Shown here: positions 8,162-15,959 of the stretch, piece after piece
How positions within the stretch are numbered: position 1 is the stretch's first letter
Layout: each line of letters begins with the position of its first letter
NCBI GenBank assembly: GCA_930633525.1
Contig: CAKNFP010000002.1
Coordinates: forward strand, 2,025,269 to 2,089,268
Length of the DNA: 64,000 nucleotides
Direction of reading: 5' to 3'
From: Hyphomicrobiales bacterium
Lineage (GTDB): Bacteria > Pseudomonadota > Alphaproteobacteria > Rhizobiales > Beijerinckiaceae
Notes under the pieces: generated by a model
Seen by the model: only the letters and a program-made list of their open reading frames with translations
What the model was told of the DNA's origin: nothing
Database searches by the model: none
Position numbers and translations under genes: made by a program

Positions 8162-9067
8162 TTGACCGATGGGGCGAAAACACTGTTCGAGCTTCGTGAT
8201 GGCCGGTCCAGTCTCGCAATTGCGCCGGATATCGGCGGCGCGATCGCGTGGTTCCGTTGGGATCATGCTGGAGAAACCATCGACTGGCTGCGCCCGGCCG
8301 ACGAGGAGGCATTGCATTCTCGGGATGTTTGCAGAATGGCCTGCTTCCCTTTGGTGCCCTATTCAAACCGCATTCGAGACGGCCGTTTTATTTTTTCCGG
8401 CCAAGCCGTTCAGCTTCCTGTTTCGCGCGAAGATCCCCACTTCGAACATGGCCACGGTTGGCGGGGACCCTGGACAGTCGGGTTGCGCGAACGCTCTCGC
8501 GCAGTGATCTATTGCCGTCATGAAGCGGACGCTTGGCCATGGAGTTACGAAGCTGAACAGGAATTCAGACTCATCGAGGGAGTTCTGGAAGTTCGACTAA
8601 CCTTACGTAATACGTCCGCATATACGATGCCGGCGGGCATCGGGCTACATCCTCACTTTCCCACATCGCCGATGGCATCTATTGAGACAGGGGTGCATGC
8701 AATGTGGGAGACCGATGTGGACGTGCTTCCAACACATCAGGTCAAGGTGGAGCCGGAACAGCAAACAATTCGTATCGAGGGCAGCGACCTCGACAATGTC
8801 TTTGCCGGATGGTCGAGGCGAGCCAGTATCTCGTGGCCCGAACGCGGGGCCGCCCTGGATCTCGAATCGGAGGCGCCCCTCGATTTCCTGGTGCTCTACA
8901 CGCCGCCTGGTGAGGATTTCTTTTGTGCGGAACCGGTGAGCAATATCACCGACGCTTTCAACGTTGCTAAGGAGGGCATCGAAAGCTCGGGGCTCATCAC
9001 GCTCGCGCCTGGTGAAAGTTGCTCAGCCAAAACGCGCTTTGTGCCGCGTCTGAACACGCCGACTTAG
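8162..9067 (+). CDS. Aldose 1-epimerase (galactose mutarotase family)
   Basis: A 301-residue mutarotase-fold protein that interconverts alpha and beta anomers of a sugar. Visible family features include PLVPYSNRIRDGRF (sugar-binding Asn-Arg), HGHGWRGPW (histidine of the first catalytic segment), GIGLHPHFP (catalytic histidine) and the C-terminal glutamate region in FFCAEPVSNITDAFN. Start TTG 8162 is chosen because a strong GAGGGGGGAG ribosome site lies 5-13 bases upstream and the family N-terminus begins here; no usable ATG fits. Within the operon it would supply the right anomer to the sugar dehydrogenase, which means the substrate is a reducing sugar rather than only a sugar acid. Confidence 0.9.
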   Translation: MTDGAKTLFELRDGRSSLAIAPDIGGAIAWFRWDHAGETIDWLRPADEEALHSRDVCRMACFPLVPYSNRIRDGRFIFSGQAVQLPVSREDPHFEHGHGWRGPWTVGLRERSRAVIYCRHEADAWPWSYEAEQEFRLIEGVLEVRLTLRNTSAYTMPAGIGLHPHFPTSPMASIETGVHAMWETDVDVLPTHQVKVEPEQQTIRIEGSDLDNVFAGWSRRASISWPERGAALDLESEAPLDFLVLYTPPGEDFFCAEPVSNITDAFNVAKEGIESSGLITLAPGESCSAKTRFVPRLNTPT

Positions 9068-9097
9068 ACACAATTTACAAAAAGGGGAGCCTACGTC

Positions 9098-10084
9098 ATG
9101 ACGATCAATCGCCGCGTCATTCTTTCAGGGCTAACAGCTATCGGACTGGTACCGTTGATCGGATCCCAAGCTTCGGCTGCTGGTACAGTGGTTGTGTACA
9201 GCGCTATCAGCACCAAGCTGATGCAAGCTTATGTCGATGCATTTCAGCAGGCCAATCCGGACATCAAGGTGCAAGTGATCAGTGGCGGTAGTGGCGAACT
9301 GCTTACTCGCGTCAAAGCGGAGCGCAACCGTCCGCTGGGTGACATATTGCTCGGTCCGGATGCAGATACGTTCGATTCTGATCTCAAGTTATTTGAGGGT
9401 TACAAGTCCTCAGAGAGCGGTGCATTCGACGCGGCCGCAGTCCAGCCCGACCACAAATACACCGGCCTCTCTTCCAATTTCCAAGTGTTTATCGTTAACA
9501 CCAAGATGCTTCCTCCGGGAGATATTCCCAGAACATGGAAGGATCTCGCCAATCCAAAATACAAGGGTAAGCTACTCATGGCCAACCCGGCGCAGTCCGG
9601 TTCCGCCTTCTCTCAACTCCACCAGATCGTGGCCCTCTACGGTTGGGATGTGATGGACGCCATCATCAACAACGCGACATTTGTATCGAGTTCCAAGCTG
9701 GCCTTCCAGAACATCGCCAAAGGAGAGATTCCGCTAGGTTTGACGAGCGAATTCAATGTGCTGCAGTCAAAATCCGAGGGCAATCCGGTTGAGGCCGTAT
9801 ATCCAGAGGATGGTTCTGCTTTGATCGTCGACGCCAGCGCGATTATCGCGGGCGGTCCAAATCCCGAAGCGGCGAAGAAGTTTATTGACTTCATCAATTC
9901 CAAGAAAGCCCACCAGATACTCGTAGAAGTAGACGGCCGCCGCTCGGCAAGAAAGGATGTCGCGCCGCCCGTCGGCTTGGCGGATATCAATGCGATCAAG
10001 GTCGTGCCTTATGACACTGTGTCGGCCGCGAAAAACAAGGCCGCGGAGCTTGATCGCTTCGACAAAACATTCTCCAAGAAATAA
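9098..10084 (+). CDS. ABC transporter periplasmic substrate-binding protein (Fe3+/AfuA-like class)
   Basis: A 328-residue exported binding protein with a signal peptide of about 27 residues (NRRVIL start, cleavage after SQASA) and a possible twin-arginine pair. The mature part (VVVYSAISTKLMQAYVDAF then PDIKVQVISGGSGELLTRV) is the extracellular solute-binding class that includes FbpA, AfuA, PhnS and ThiB. The tandem tyrosines that bind iron in FbpA-like proteins are not seen in the matching region (NNATFVSSSKLAFQNIAKGE), which argues against iron. In this operon a sugar or sugar phosphate is more likely; AfuA proteins bind hexose phosphates. The ATPase and permease follow. Confidence 0.88.
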   Translation: MTINRRVILSGLTAIGLVPLIGSQASAAGTVVVYSAISTKLMQAYVDAFQQANPDIKVQVISGGSGELLTRVKAERNRPLGDILLGPDADTFDSDLKLFEGYKSSESGAFDAAAVQPDHKYTGLSSNFQVFIVNTKMLPPGDIPRTWKDLANPKYKGKLLMANPAQSGSAFSQLHQIVALYGWDVMDAIINNATFVSSSKLAFQNIAKGEIPLGLTSEFNVLQSKSEGNPVEAVYPEDGSALIVDASAIIAGGPNPEAAKKFIDFINSKKAHQILVEVDGRRSARKDVAPPVGLADINAIKVVPYDTVSAAKNKAAELDRFDKTFSKK

Positions 10085-10113
10085 GTGCGACGAATAATCC
10101 GATCGGACCAAGC

Positions 10114-10133
10114 GGCGGAGGACATCTTCCGCC
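10114..10133 (+). other. Intercistronic hairpin between binding-protein and ATPase genes
   Basis: GGCGGAGGA-CA-TCTTCCGCC can pair into a 9-bp stem with one G-U pair. It lies in the 85-base gap between the binding-protein stop and the ATPase start and has no following T-run. Such stems often stabilise the upstream message so that more binding protein than ATPase is made. That role is inferred. Confidence 0.4.
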
Positions 10134-10169
10134 GTGATCTCCTCCGTTTGCAAGTGGGGTGCCTATAAG

Positions 10170-11267
10170 ATGTCAGGCGATTTGAGTGTCCGTAACCTGA
10201 CTAAAGCTTACTCGACTGCTGGCTCGGACTTGACTGTCGTTTCGGATATCAGCTTCGACGTCGCGGCGGGTGAGTTTTTCACAATGCTCGGGCCGTCTGG
10301 TTGTGGAAAGACGACGACGCTTCGCATGATTGCGGGCCTGGAATCCGTGACCGGCGGAAGCGTGAATATCGACGGAAGGGACACGACGATGGTTCCCGCC
10401 CGCCATCGCAACATCGGCATGGTGTTTCAGTCCTACGCGCTTTTCCCACACCTCACGATTTATGAGAACGTCGCTTATGGCTTGCGTGTGCGGCGCCTTT
10501 CGGAGGGGGAGGTAAAGCGGCAAGTTTCAGAGTGCCTTGACCTGCTGGCGCTAACCGCGCTTGCCAATAGGCTACCGGGCCAACTTTCCGGGGGGCAGCA
10601 ACAACGCGTTTCGATTGCCCGAGCGCTTGTCTACCGTCCGCCAGTCCTGTTGCTTGATGAGCCGCTTGCAAATCTTGATGCAAAATTGCGAGTTCAGATG
10701 CGCGACGAAATTCGTCGTGTACAGCGATCGCTGGGCATTATGGTTTTGTATGTGACACACGATCAGGAAGAGGCGATGGCGATATCCGACCGTGTTGCAG
10801 TATTTGACCGCGGGCGCATTGCCCAGATCGGCGCTCCATCAGATATCTACGACAGACCTGAATCGCTTTTTGTTGCGGATTTTATCGGTAAGGCGAATCT
10901 CCTGAGCGTTCAGCTTGACGAAGCGCACCCGGACCTCTGCCAACTCCCCTCTGGTGCCGTGATCACCCCAGGTCGGGTCGTGTCATTGCCTCACTGCGGA
11001 GACAGCGGGCTCTCCAACCCGCGCGAGGGAATCCTGATGATACGGCCTGAACGCCTCTTCCCTGCGGACGAGGGCCCGATCCGGGGCCGCGTCGACAGGG
11101 TTCAGAACCTCGGCCCCATATCGCGCAGCTTTGTGGTCGCTGAGGGCATAGAGAATGAACTGCTCACGGATGTGCCGCGCAGCGCCTCTGTGACGCTGAC
11201 TGAGGGAGATATCTGTGGCCTTGATTTTCATGCCGGTGACGTAACGCTGTTTAGGCGGGCGCCGTGA
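10170..11267 (+). CDS. ABC transporter ATP-binding protein (FbpC/AfuC/PotA type)
   Basis: A 365-residue importer ATPase. Walker A is GPSGCGKTTTL (residues about 42-52), the Q-loop is VFQSYALFPHL, the signature is LSGGQQQRVSIARAL, Walker B is [12 protein letters not shown], and the switch histidine is in VLYVTHDQEEAM. A C-terminal TOBE-like regulatory region follows (ILMIRPERLFPADE). The start ATG 10170 begins at MSGDLSVRNLTKAYS, where family homology begins; an upstream in-frame ATG at 10134 would add an unlikely leader. The stop overlaps the permease start (TGATG), so the two are translationally coupled. Confidence 0.92.
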   Translation: MSGDLSVRNLTKAYSTAGSDLTVVSDISFDVAAGEFFTMLGPSGCGKTTTLRMIAGLESVTGGSVNIDGRDTTMVPARHRNIGMVFQSYALFPHLTIYENVAYGLRVRRLSEGEVKRQVSECLDLLALTALANRLPGQLSGGQQQRVSIARALVYRPPVLLLDEPLANLDAKLRVQMRDEIRRVQRSLGIMVLYVTHDQEEAMAISDRVAVFDRGRIAQIGAPSDIYDRPESLFVADFIGKANLLSVQLDEAHPDLCQLPSGAVITPGRVVSLPHCGDSGLSNPREGILMIRPERLFPADEGPIRGRVDRVQNLGPISRSFVVAEGIENELLTDVPRSASVTLTEGDICGLDFHAGDVTLFRRAP

Positions 11268-12946
11268 TGCGAAATAAGCGCTATCCGTTTACCCGCGACC
11301 CGTTCGCCCTGCTTTTTGGCGCGGTCGCTATCATCATTGCAGGCGTTTTCCTGGTCTATCCTTTGTTCAACGGAATAATGATCGCTTTTCTTCCCAATGG
11401 AGAAGCGGCGACCTTCGGCAATCTCACATTGGCGAATTTCGAGAAATTCTTTACATCTGGAAGCTACGGACGCGCTTTTGCAAATTCGGTTGTGACGAGT
11501 GGCGGCGCAACGTTGTTGGCGGCGGTCCTGGGTGTGCCGATGGCATTCGCCGTCGCGCGGGTTGATATCGCATTCCGACCGCTCGTGATGGCGCTGTCGG
11601 TGCTTCCCTTGATCGCGCCGCCCTTTATTGGCGCCTATGCCTGGGTCATGATCCTTGGGAATAATGGTGTCGTGACCCAGCTCATGGTGAGTTATCTCGG
11701 CATCCGACCTCCGCCTATCTATGGGGTCTGGGGTGTCACCGTCGCGTTGGCGCTGAGCTATCTTCCCTATCTCTTCCTGATGGTTCAAGGCGTGCTCGCC
11801 ACAAGCGATCCAACAGTTGAGGAAGCTGCGCGCATGGCGGGCGCTTCCAATGCCCGGATCGTGCGGACTATCACCCTGCCGCTCGCAGCGCCCGCGATAG
11901 CCGCCGGGATGCTCGTCGTTTTCATCAAAGCATTGGGTGATTTCGGCGTGCCGTCGATCCTCGGCGGGGAGATGCAGGTTCTCCCCACGTTGATATACTA
12001 TCAGATACACGGATTTTTCAATCTCAATGCTGGTTCAGCTATCGCAATCGTCAATGTAATGCTTACTGTTGCGGGTCTTGGCCTTCTCGCTTTTTTCAAT
12101 CGAAAGGCTGTTTCGACCTTATCCGGATCGTCACGGGGCACCGTGCGATCAATCCGAACAGGCCATCGGGTGTTTGCCAGCCTCTATATCTGGGGCGTCC
12201 TCCTCATTGCACTTTTGCCGCAACTCATGGTGGCGCTCTATTCCCTGTCGTTGAACTGGGGAGACACGCTGCTTCCGTCGCGATATGGGTTCGACAATTA
12301 CCGCGACGTCGGGGTTGAAGCAGCGATCACCATGGGTAACAGCGTCGTGCTGTCTGGCGTCGCAACCATAATCTGCGTACTGTTCGGCGCAATCGCGGCT
12401 TATGCGACCGTACGCGGACGGACTGTCGCGAAGTGGGCTGTCGATCTCACTATCATGCTGCCGTTCGTTCTGCCGGGACTCGTGGTTGGCGTAGCATTCC
12501 TTGCTGCCTTCAATGAGCCACCTTTGTTGCTGACTGGCACGGCAGCTATTCTGATCCTCGCATATTTCACACGACGCGTGGCCTTCGTGTTCCGTTCGGC
12601 GGTAACGGCGGTGACGCAAATCGATTCAAAGATCGAGGAAGCTTCGACGGTTTGTGGCGCGTCATGGGGCTTCACAATGCGGCGCGTCATCGTCCCGCTC
12701 CTGGCACCCGGCTTGCTCGCTGCCGCAATCTTGGTTTTTGCCACGCTGATCGGCGAGATCAGCGCCACTGTGCTCCTCTACTCGGCAAACTGGAAGCCAA
12801 TCTCGATTGCGATCTATGAACGTGTGCTTGGTAATGAGCTACCAAAGGCGAGCGCGCTCGGCACCATTTGCAATGTAGCTACGCTGGTATTGATCATGAC
12901 TGCCAGCCGTCTCGCTGGGCGCTCGATGTCAGACATGTTCCGCTGA
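11267..12946 (+). CDS. ABC transporter permease, fused two-domain (FbpB/AfuB/ThiP type)
   Basis: A 559-residue membrane protein with two homologous binding-protein-dependent permease domains in one chain, about twelve transmembrane segments. Each half carries an EAA coupling loop: EEAARMAGASNARIVRTITLP in the first half and EEASTVCGASWGFTMRRVI in the second. Fused permeases of this size are typical of Fe3+, thiamine and AfuB-type sugar-phosphate importers. Start ATG 11267 overlaps the ATPase stop as TGATG; GTG 11264 is an alternative one codon earlier. The gene ends the operon that begins at 4681. Confidence 0.92.
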   Translation: MRNKRYPFTRDPFALLFGAVAIIIAGVFLVYPLFNGIMIAFLPNGEAATFGNLTLANFEKFFTSGSYGRAFANSVVTSGGATLLAAVLGVPMAFAVARVDIAFRPLVMALSVLPLIAPPFIGAYAWVMILGNNGVVTQLMVSYLGIRPPPIYGVWGVTVALALSYLPYLFLMVQGVLATSDPTVEEAARMAGASNARIVRTITLPLAAPAIAAGMLVVFIKALGDFGVPSILGGEMQVLPTLIYYQIHGFFNLNAGSAIAIVNVMLTVAGLGLLAFFNRKAVSTLSGSSRGTVRSIRTGHRVFASLYIWGVLLIALLPQLMVALYSLSLNWGDTLLPSRYGFDNYRDVGVEAAITMGNSVVLSGVATIICVLFGAIAAYATVRGRTVAKWAVDLTIMLPFVLPGLVVGVAFLAAFNEPPLLLTGTAAILILAYFTRRVAFVFRSAVTAVTQIDSKIEEASTVCGASWGFTMRRVIVPLLAPGLLAAAILVFATLIGEISATVLLYSANWKPISIAIYERVLGNELPKASALGTICNVATLVLIMTASRLAGRSMSDMFR

Positions 12947-13148
12947 CGGAAGCGCGTTGGGTTTCCGCTGGCCAGGAGGTGCAATGGCGTCCGGGTGGAG
13001 TCCACCTCCGACCCAACCGAAGGTGGCCTCTTTTGGCAAGCTCCTCCACCCTCGCCGATCATAACGCTACTCCGATCACTTATCTCAGTGGGAGAGCCCG
13101 TCCGGCGATTTGGGGCAATTTCACTGCGCGACCGCTCCACTCGCACTA
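12947..13148. other. Intergenic region after the ABC operon
   Basis: No gene is supported between the permease stop and the tetR promoter. A short symmetric element GGTGGAGTCCACC lies at 12994-13006. It has no T-run, so it is only a weak candidate for a transcription end. Confidence 0.3.
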
Positions 13149-13177
13149 TTGACCCCCTAGGACGATCGCCCTAAGAA
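13149..13177 (+). promoter_or_regulatory. Candidate sigma-70 promoter for tetR-yciI
   Basis: TTGACC at 13149-13154, a 17-base spacer and TAAGAA at 13172-13177 form a plausible -35/-10 pair 70 bases before the tetR start. ATTGACC and GGTCAAAT (13148-13154 and 13184-13191) flank the -10 as an imperfect inverted pair that could be the TetR operator. Confidence 0.4.
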
Positions 13178-13247
13178 TGATTAGGTCAAATGCCCTATGG
13201 CGTGGTTCCCGGCTCTTGCCGTCCGCGCATAACCGTGGAGGCCAGTT

Positions 13248-13847
13248 ATGGGGGCCAGCGAAACCCGCCGGCAGATCGTGGACGCCGCCGACAGGCTCTT
13301 TTACGCGCATGGCTTCGACGCCACTTCCTTTGCTGACATCGCGAATGAAGTCGGCCTGTCGCGCGGCAATTTTTACTATCACTTCAAGACCAAGGATGAG
13401 ATTCTCGATGCCGTCATCGCGCAGCGCGTAGCAACTACCAACGCCATGCTCGACGCCTGGGAGGAAGATGCGACTTCCCCCGCAGACTGCATCCGCAGCT
13501 TCGCACGCATTCTCATCATGAATCGGGCGAAGATCATCGCCTATGGATGCCCGGTAGGCACTCTCTGCAACGAGTTGGCAAAGCTCGATCACGTGGCGAA
13601 GGACGACGCGATCCGCCTGTTCGCGTTATTCCGCGATTGGCTCTTCCGGCAGTTCACGATGCTTGGGCGCGAAGCGGATGCCGAGGCGCTGGCCCTCCAT
13701 ATCCTGATGCGCAGCCAGGGCGTCGCGACGCTTGCCACCGCTTTCCACGACGAAGATTTTATTCGCCGCGAAGTCGCGGACATGGAGGCGTGGGTGCTCG
13801 CCCAATGCCCGGTCGGTTCAAACACAGATTCCCTCCAACCCGTCTGA
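13248..13847 (+). CDS. TetR-family transcriptional regulator
   Basis: A 199-residue one-component repressor. The N-terminal helix-turn-helix is standard: RRQIVDAADRLFYAHGFDAT followed by FADIANEVGLSRGNFYYHFK (residues about 8-50), with a helical ligand domain after it. The start has a GTGGAGG ribosome site upstream. A small YciI-family gene follows after 10 bases, so the regulator most likely controls its own operon. No ligand can be named. Confidence 0.92.
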   Translation: MGASETRRQIVDAADRLFYAHGFDATSFADIANEVGLSRGNFYYHFKTKDEILDAVIAQRVATTNAMLDAWEEDATSPADCIRSFARILIMNRAKIIAYGCPVGTLCNELAKLDHVAKDDAIRLFALFRDWLFRQFTMLGREADAEALALHILMRSQGVATLATAFHDEDFIRREVADMEAWVLAQCPVGSNTDSLQPV

Positions 13848-13857
13848 CGGAGAAACC

Positions 13858-14142
13858 ATGTTCGTCATCACCCTTCGCTTCGCGGACAAGACCAAAGCGC
13901 CGCAATTCATGGATGGTCACAACGCGTGGATTAAACGCGGCTTCGAGGACGGCGTTTTCCTACTGGCGGGTAGCCTCCAGCCGAACGCGGGCGGTGCGAT
14001 CCTGGCGCATGATGTGTCGCTTGAGGAGATAGAAGCCCGTGTGCAGGATGACCCCTTCGTCGCCGAGGGTATCGTCAGTGCCGAAATCCTCACCATCATG
14101 CCGGGCCGCATCGACGACCGACTGGCTTTTCTCAAAGCGTGA
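13858..14142 (+). CDS. YciI-family protein
   Basis: A 94-residue ferredoxin-like protein of the YciI/YCII family. It begins MFVITLRFADKTKAPQFMDGHNAWI with the family histidine in the MDGHNAW segment, continues GVFLLAGSLQPNAGGAILAH, and ends with a DDPFVAEGIVSAEIL element typical of the group. Members are small, often of unknown function, and some are dehalogenase-like or muconolactone-isomerase-like. A GGAG ribosome site precedes ATG 13858. It is co-transcribed with the TetR gene. Confidence 0.88.
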   Translation: MFVITLRFADKTKAPQFMDGHNAWIKRGFEDGVFLLAGSLQPNAGGAILAHDVSLEEIEARVQDDPFVAEGIVSAEILTIMPGRIDDRLAFLKA

Positions 14143-14790
14143 AGGATGAGCGCGACGGTTTCCTGCCGGGCTTGAGCTGACGCGTCATTCTATCGAAGCG
14201 TGAAAACTTCCGCCATTCACGGTTTCGATTTCGGCCGGATCGCCGACTTCGCTGATGCGGATGTGGGGCCGTCGCCGAAGGATAAGAGCATCGTCCAGCA
14301 TCGCGGCGGATCGCTGCCGTCGTCAATACGACCAGACGGGCGCGGGAACTGGCCAGGGAGGAAGAATCGCTCGCTTCCTATGTCTGGCGCTCTTCCAGGG
14401 TTCGGGGGCGAGGCTCGTTGGGGGGCAGGCCAAGGGCAAAAAAATGAGGTGTTCTATCCAGCTCGGACATGGCAGCTTGGCGCCGCGATTTGGTTGGCAG
14501 GCGAAAACAGATAACGAAGACACTGACGTTGGTCCCCCCTCAACACCCATTGCGCGTATCCGTTGCGCCGACAGGACCGACAGCACATCGTCACGCTCGG
14601 CGATGAGAAAGCGGATATAGCGCAGCGCGAGGTCATCATCGGCGCAGCAACGGATCTCGTCATTGGCGATGCGCCGCTCCAGCTCACCTGAGCCCCCGAG
14701 CATGGGCACACCGGCCCGTAAACCCGCGAGCGTTCCCGTGATACCACCAACCGTCTGCATCGCCGTGTTTGGCGGTAACTGGATACAAAT
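14143..14790. other. Gene-free, probably degraded region
   Basis: No intact gene is supported here. Minus-strand translations such as GGSGELERRIANDEIR (about 14640-14700) and RRRPHIRISEVGDPAEIET (about 14220-14280) look protein-like but lie in different broken frames and match no family I recognise. I read the region as decayed coding sequence next to the DUF6766 pseudogene. Confidence 0.35.
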
Positions 14791-15302
14791 ATGTTACGCA
14801 CCTTTTCCGGCGACAATGGGCTGACGCTTGCGCTGGCTACCATGCTCGTGCTGTCCGTCGCTGGTATGATCTTCACTGGTCAAGCAGCCTATAAATAAGC
14901 ACCTCGCAGATCATGGAGCGGCTGCGGCTGGCCTTATGCGCTATCTCGAATTGGGAAATTTCCTTTCGGCTCTCTTCGAGAACTGGGAAAGCGAATTTCT
15001 GCAAATGGCTGTCTATTCATTCTGACGGCAATGCTGTCTCAGCGAGGATCGGCAGAGTCACGCGATCCCGACGATCCCCACCGGCCAGCTGATCTTTGGA
15101 ATCCGCGAGGGTGGACGCCGACTATGGCGTGGATCTATGAGCGCTCGCTCGGCCTGACGCTAGCATTGCTTCTCGGAGCATCGTTCGTCCTGCATTGGTG
15201 GTTCAGCCTGGTCGCCGCTAATGAGGAGGCTGCGCGTCACGGCGGGCAGCCGGGCTCGTTTCTCGAGTATCTCGGCGATCCACAATTGTGGTTCGAATCC
15301 GC
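14791..15302 (+). pseudogene. DUF6766-family membrane protein, broken
   Basis: Across frames the translation follows a DUF6766 protein: MLRTFSGDNGLTLALA at the start, then LSALFENWESEFLQMAVY, then QRGSAESRDPDDP, ASFVLHWWFS, EEAARHGG and LGDPQLWFES. It is interrupted by an extra A in the AAATAA run near 14894-14899 (stop, then the next frame continues) and by a lost base near 15021-15025 before LTAMLSQRGSAES. After WFES at about 15302 the expected second NWQSEF repeat is missing and the sequence changes to an antisense IS6 remnant. At least three lesions make this a pseudogene. Confidence 0.75.
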
Positions 15303-15535
15303 GTTCGCCGTCGCAGTTGATGATCGCCTCCCGGTTGTCGGGATAACGTCGATGACGATGCGATCCGGTCGGTCATGCCGCGCAAGTGCCTTGCGGACGA
15401 AGTGCATGCGGTCACAAGTCGCGATGTTCGCTGAAAGAGAATTCGACCGTGCCGCCCGGGCTGCCGATGGTGCGGTACTGATACATCCATCGACCGGCCT
15501 TCACATAGGCCTGTGACGCAAGGTCTATGACGATC
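15303..15535 (-). pseudogene. IS6-family transposase, catalytic-domain remnant
   Basis: Read leftward, AYVKAGRWMYQYRTIGSPGG and TVEFSFSEHR correspond to the first part of the IS6 DDE domain. A stop and frameshift near 15425 are followed by VRKALARHDRPDRIVID and then, in another frame, NREAIINCDGERG, which match the next blocks of the same domain. The gene is broken at least twice and lacks both ends. It abuts the truncated DUF6766 gene, so an IS6 insertion or IS-mediated deletion probably destroyed that gene. It could derive from the same IS type as the N-terminal remnant at 2480-2638. Confidence 0.65.
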
Positions 15536-15959
15536 GAACTACGCAGATTTAGACTCACCGGCGGCGCTCGTGACCGATGCGCTGGCCATGGCGATCTGGT
15601 GGCCGGGCAAGCCGGACGCCCTGCGGTTGCGATGGGGAAGTGCAGACCTGGTGTCGGCGCGAGCTAGGTTGATGTCTCAAGCGGTCAGAGACTCGTCCCG
15701 AACGGTCAAGCCGGTCAATCCGGTCAGGGAGATGATGGCTTCATGGAAGCTACCTTGATCTCGTACTCACAAATGCTCTGCCGTGCGATCGTACTTTCGC
15801 CGACGCTATCACTCGCGAGAATGCACAATCTTAGAGTTCGTCCAAGCCTTCCGCGGAGCATCCCTGGAACTGCCGCTAGCGCACCAGAGGGCTGTATCCG
15901 TGAACGACTGCGGTAGTATGATCGATCGTGACTAAATTGCGAAAGTCGTGGAGTTGAAG
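15536..15959. other. Gene-free region upstream of the exported SH3 protein
   Basis: No ORF here resembles a known protein. The last 100 bases must hold the promoter of the gene at 15960, but I could not fix a convincing -35/-10 pair. Confidence 0.3.

Noticed and set aside
11228..12010. A 260-codon minus-strand open frame opposite the ABC permease
   Set aside because: Antisense to a permease with two EAA loops; hydrophilic, His/Arg-rich product typical of a membrane-gene shadow.
9098..12946. Iron(III) transport as the role of the ABC importer
   Set aside because: The class is shared with iron importers, but the binding protein lacks the tandem tyrosines expected for iron and the whole operon is sugar-related; not excluded outright.
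12994..13006. GGTGGAGTCCACC as a rho-independent terminator of the ABC operon
   Set aside because: The stem is only six base pairs with a one-base centre and no T-run follows.
14323..14760. A 145-codon minus-strand frame (MQTVGGITGTLAGLRAG start) before the DUF6766 pseudogene
   Set aside because: The first half looks protein-like but the second half does not, no family was recognised, and it lies in a degraded region; kept only as a note in the region description.
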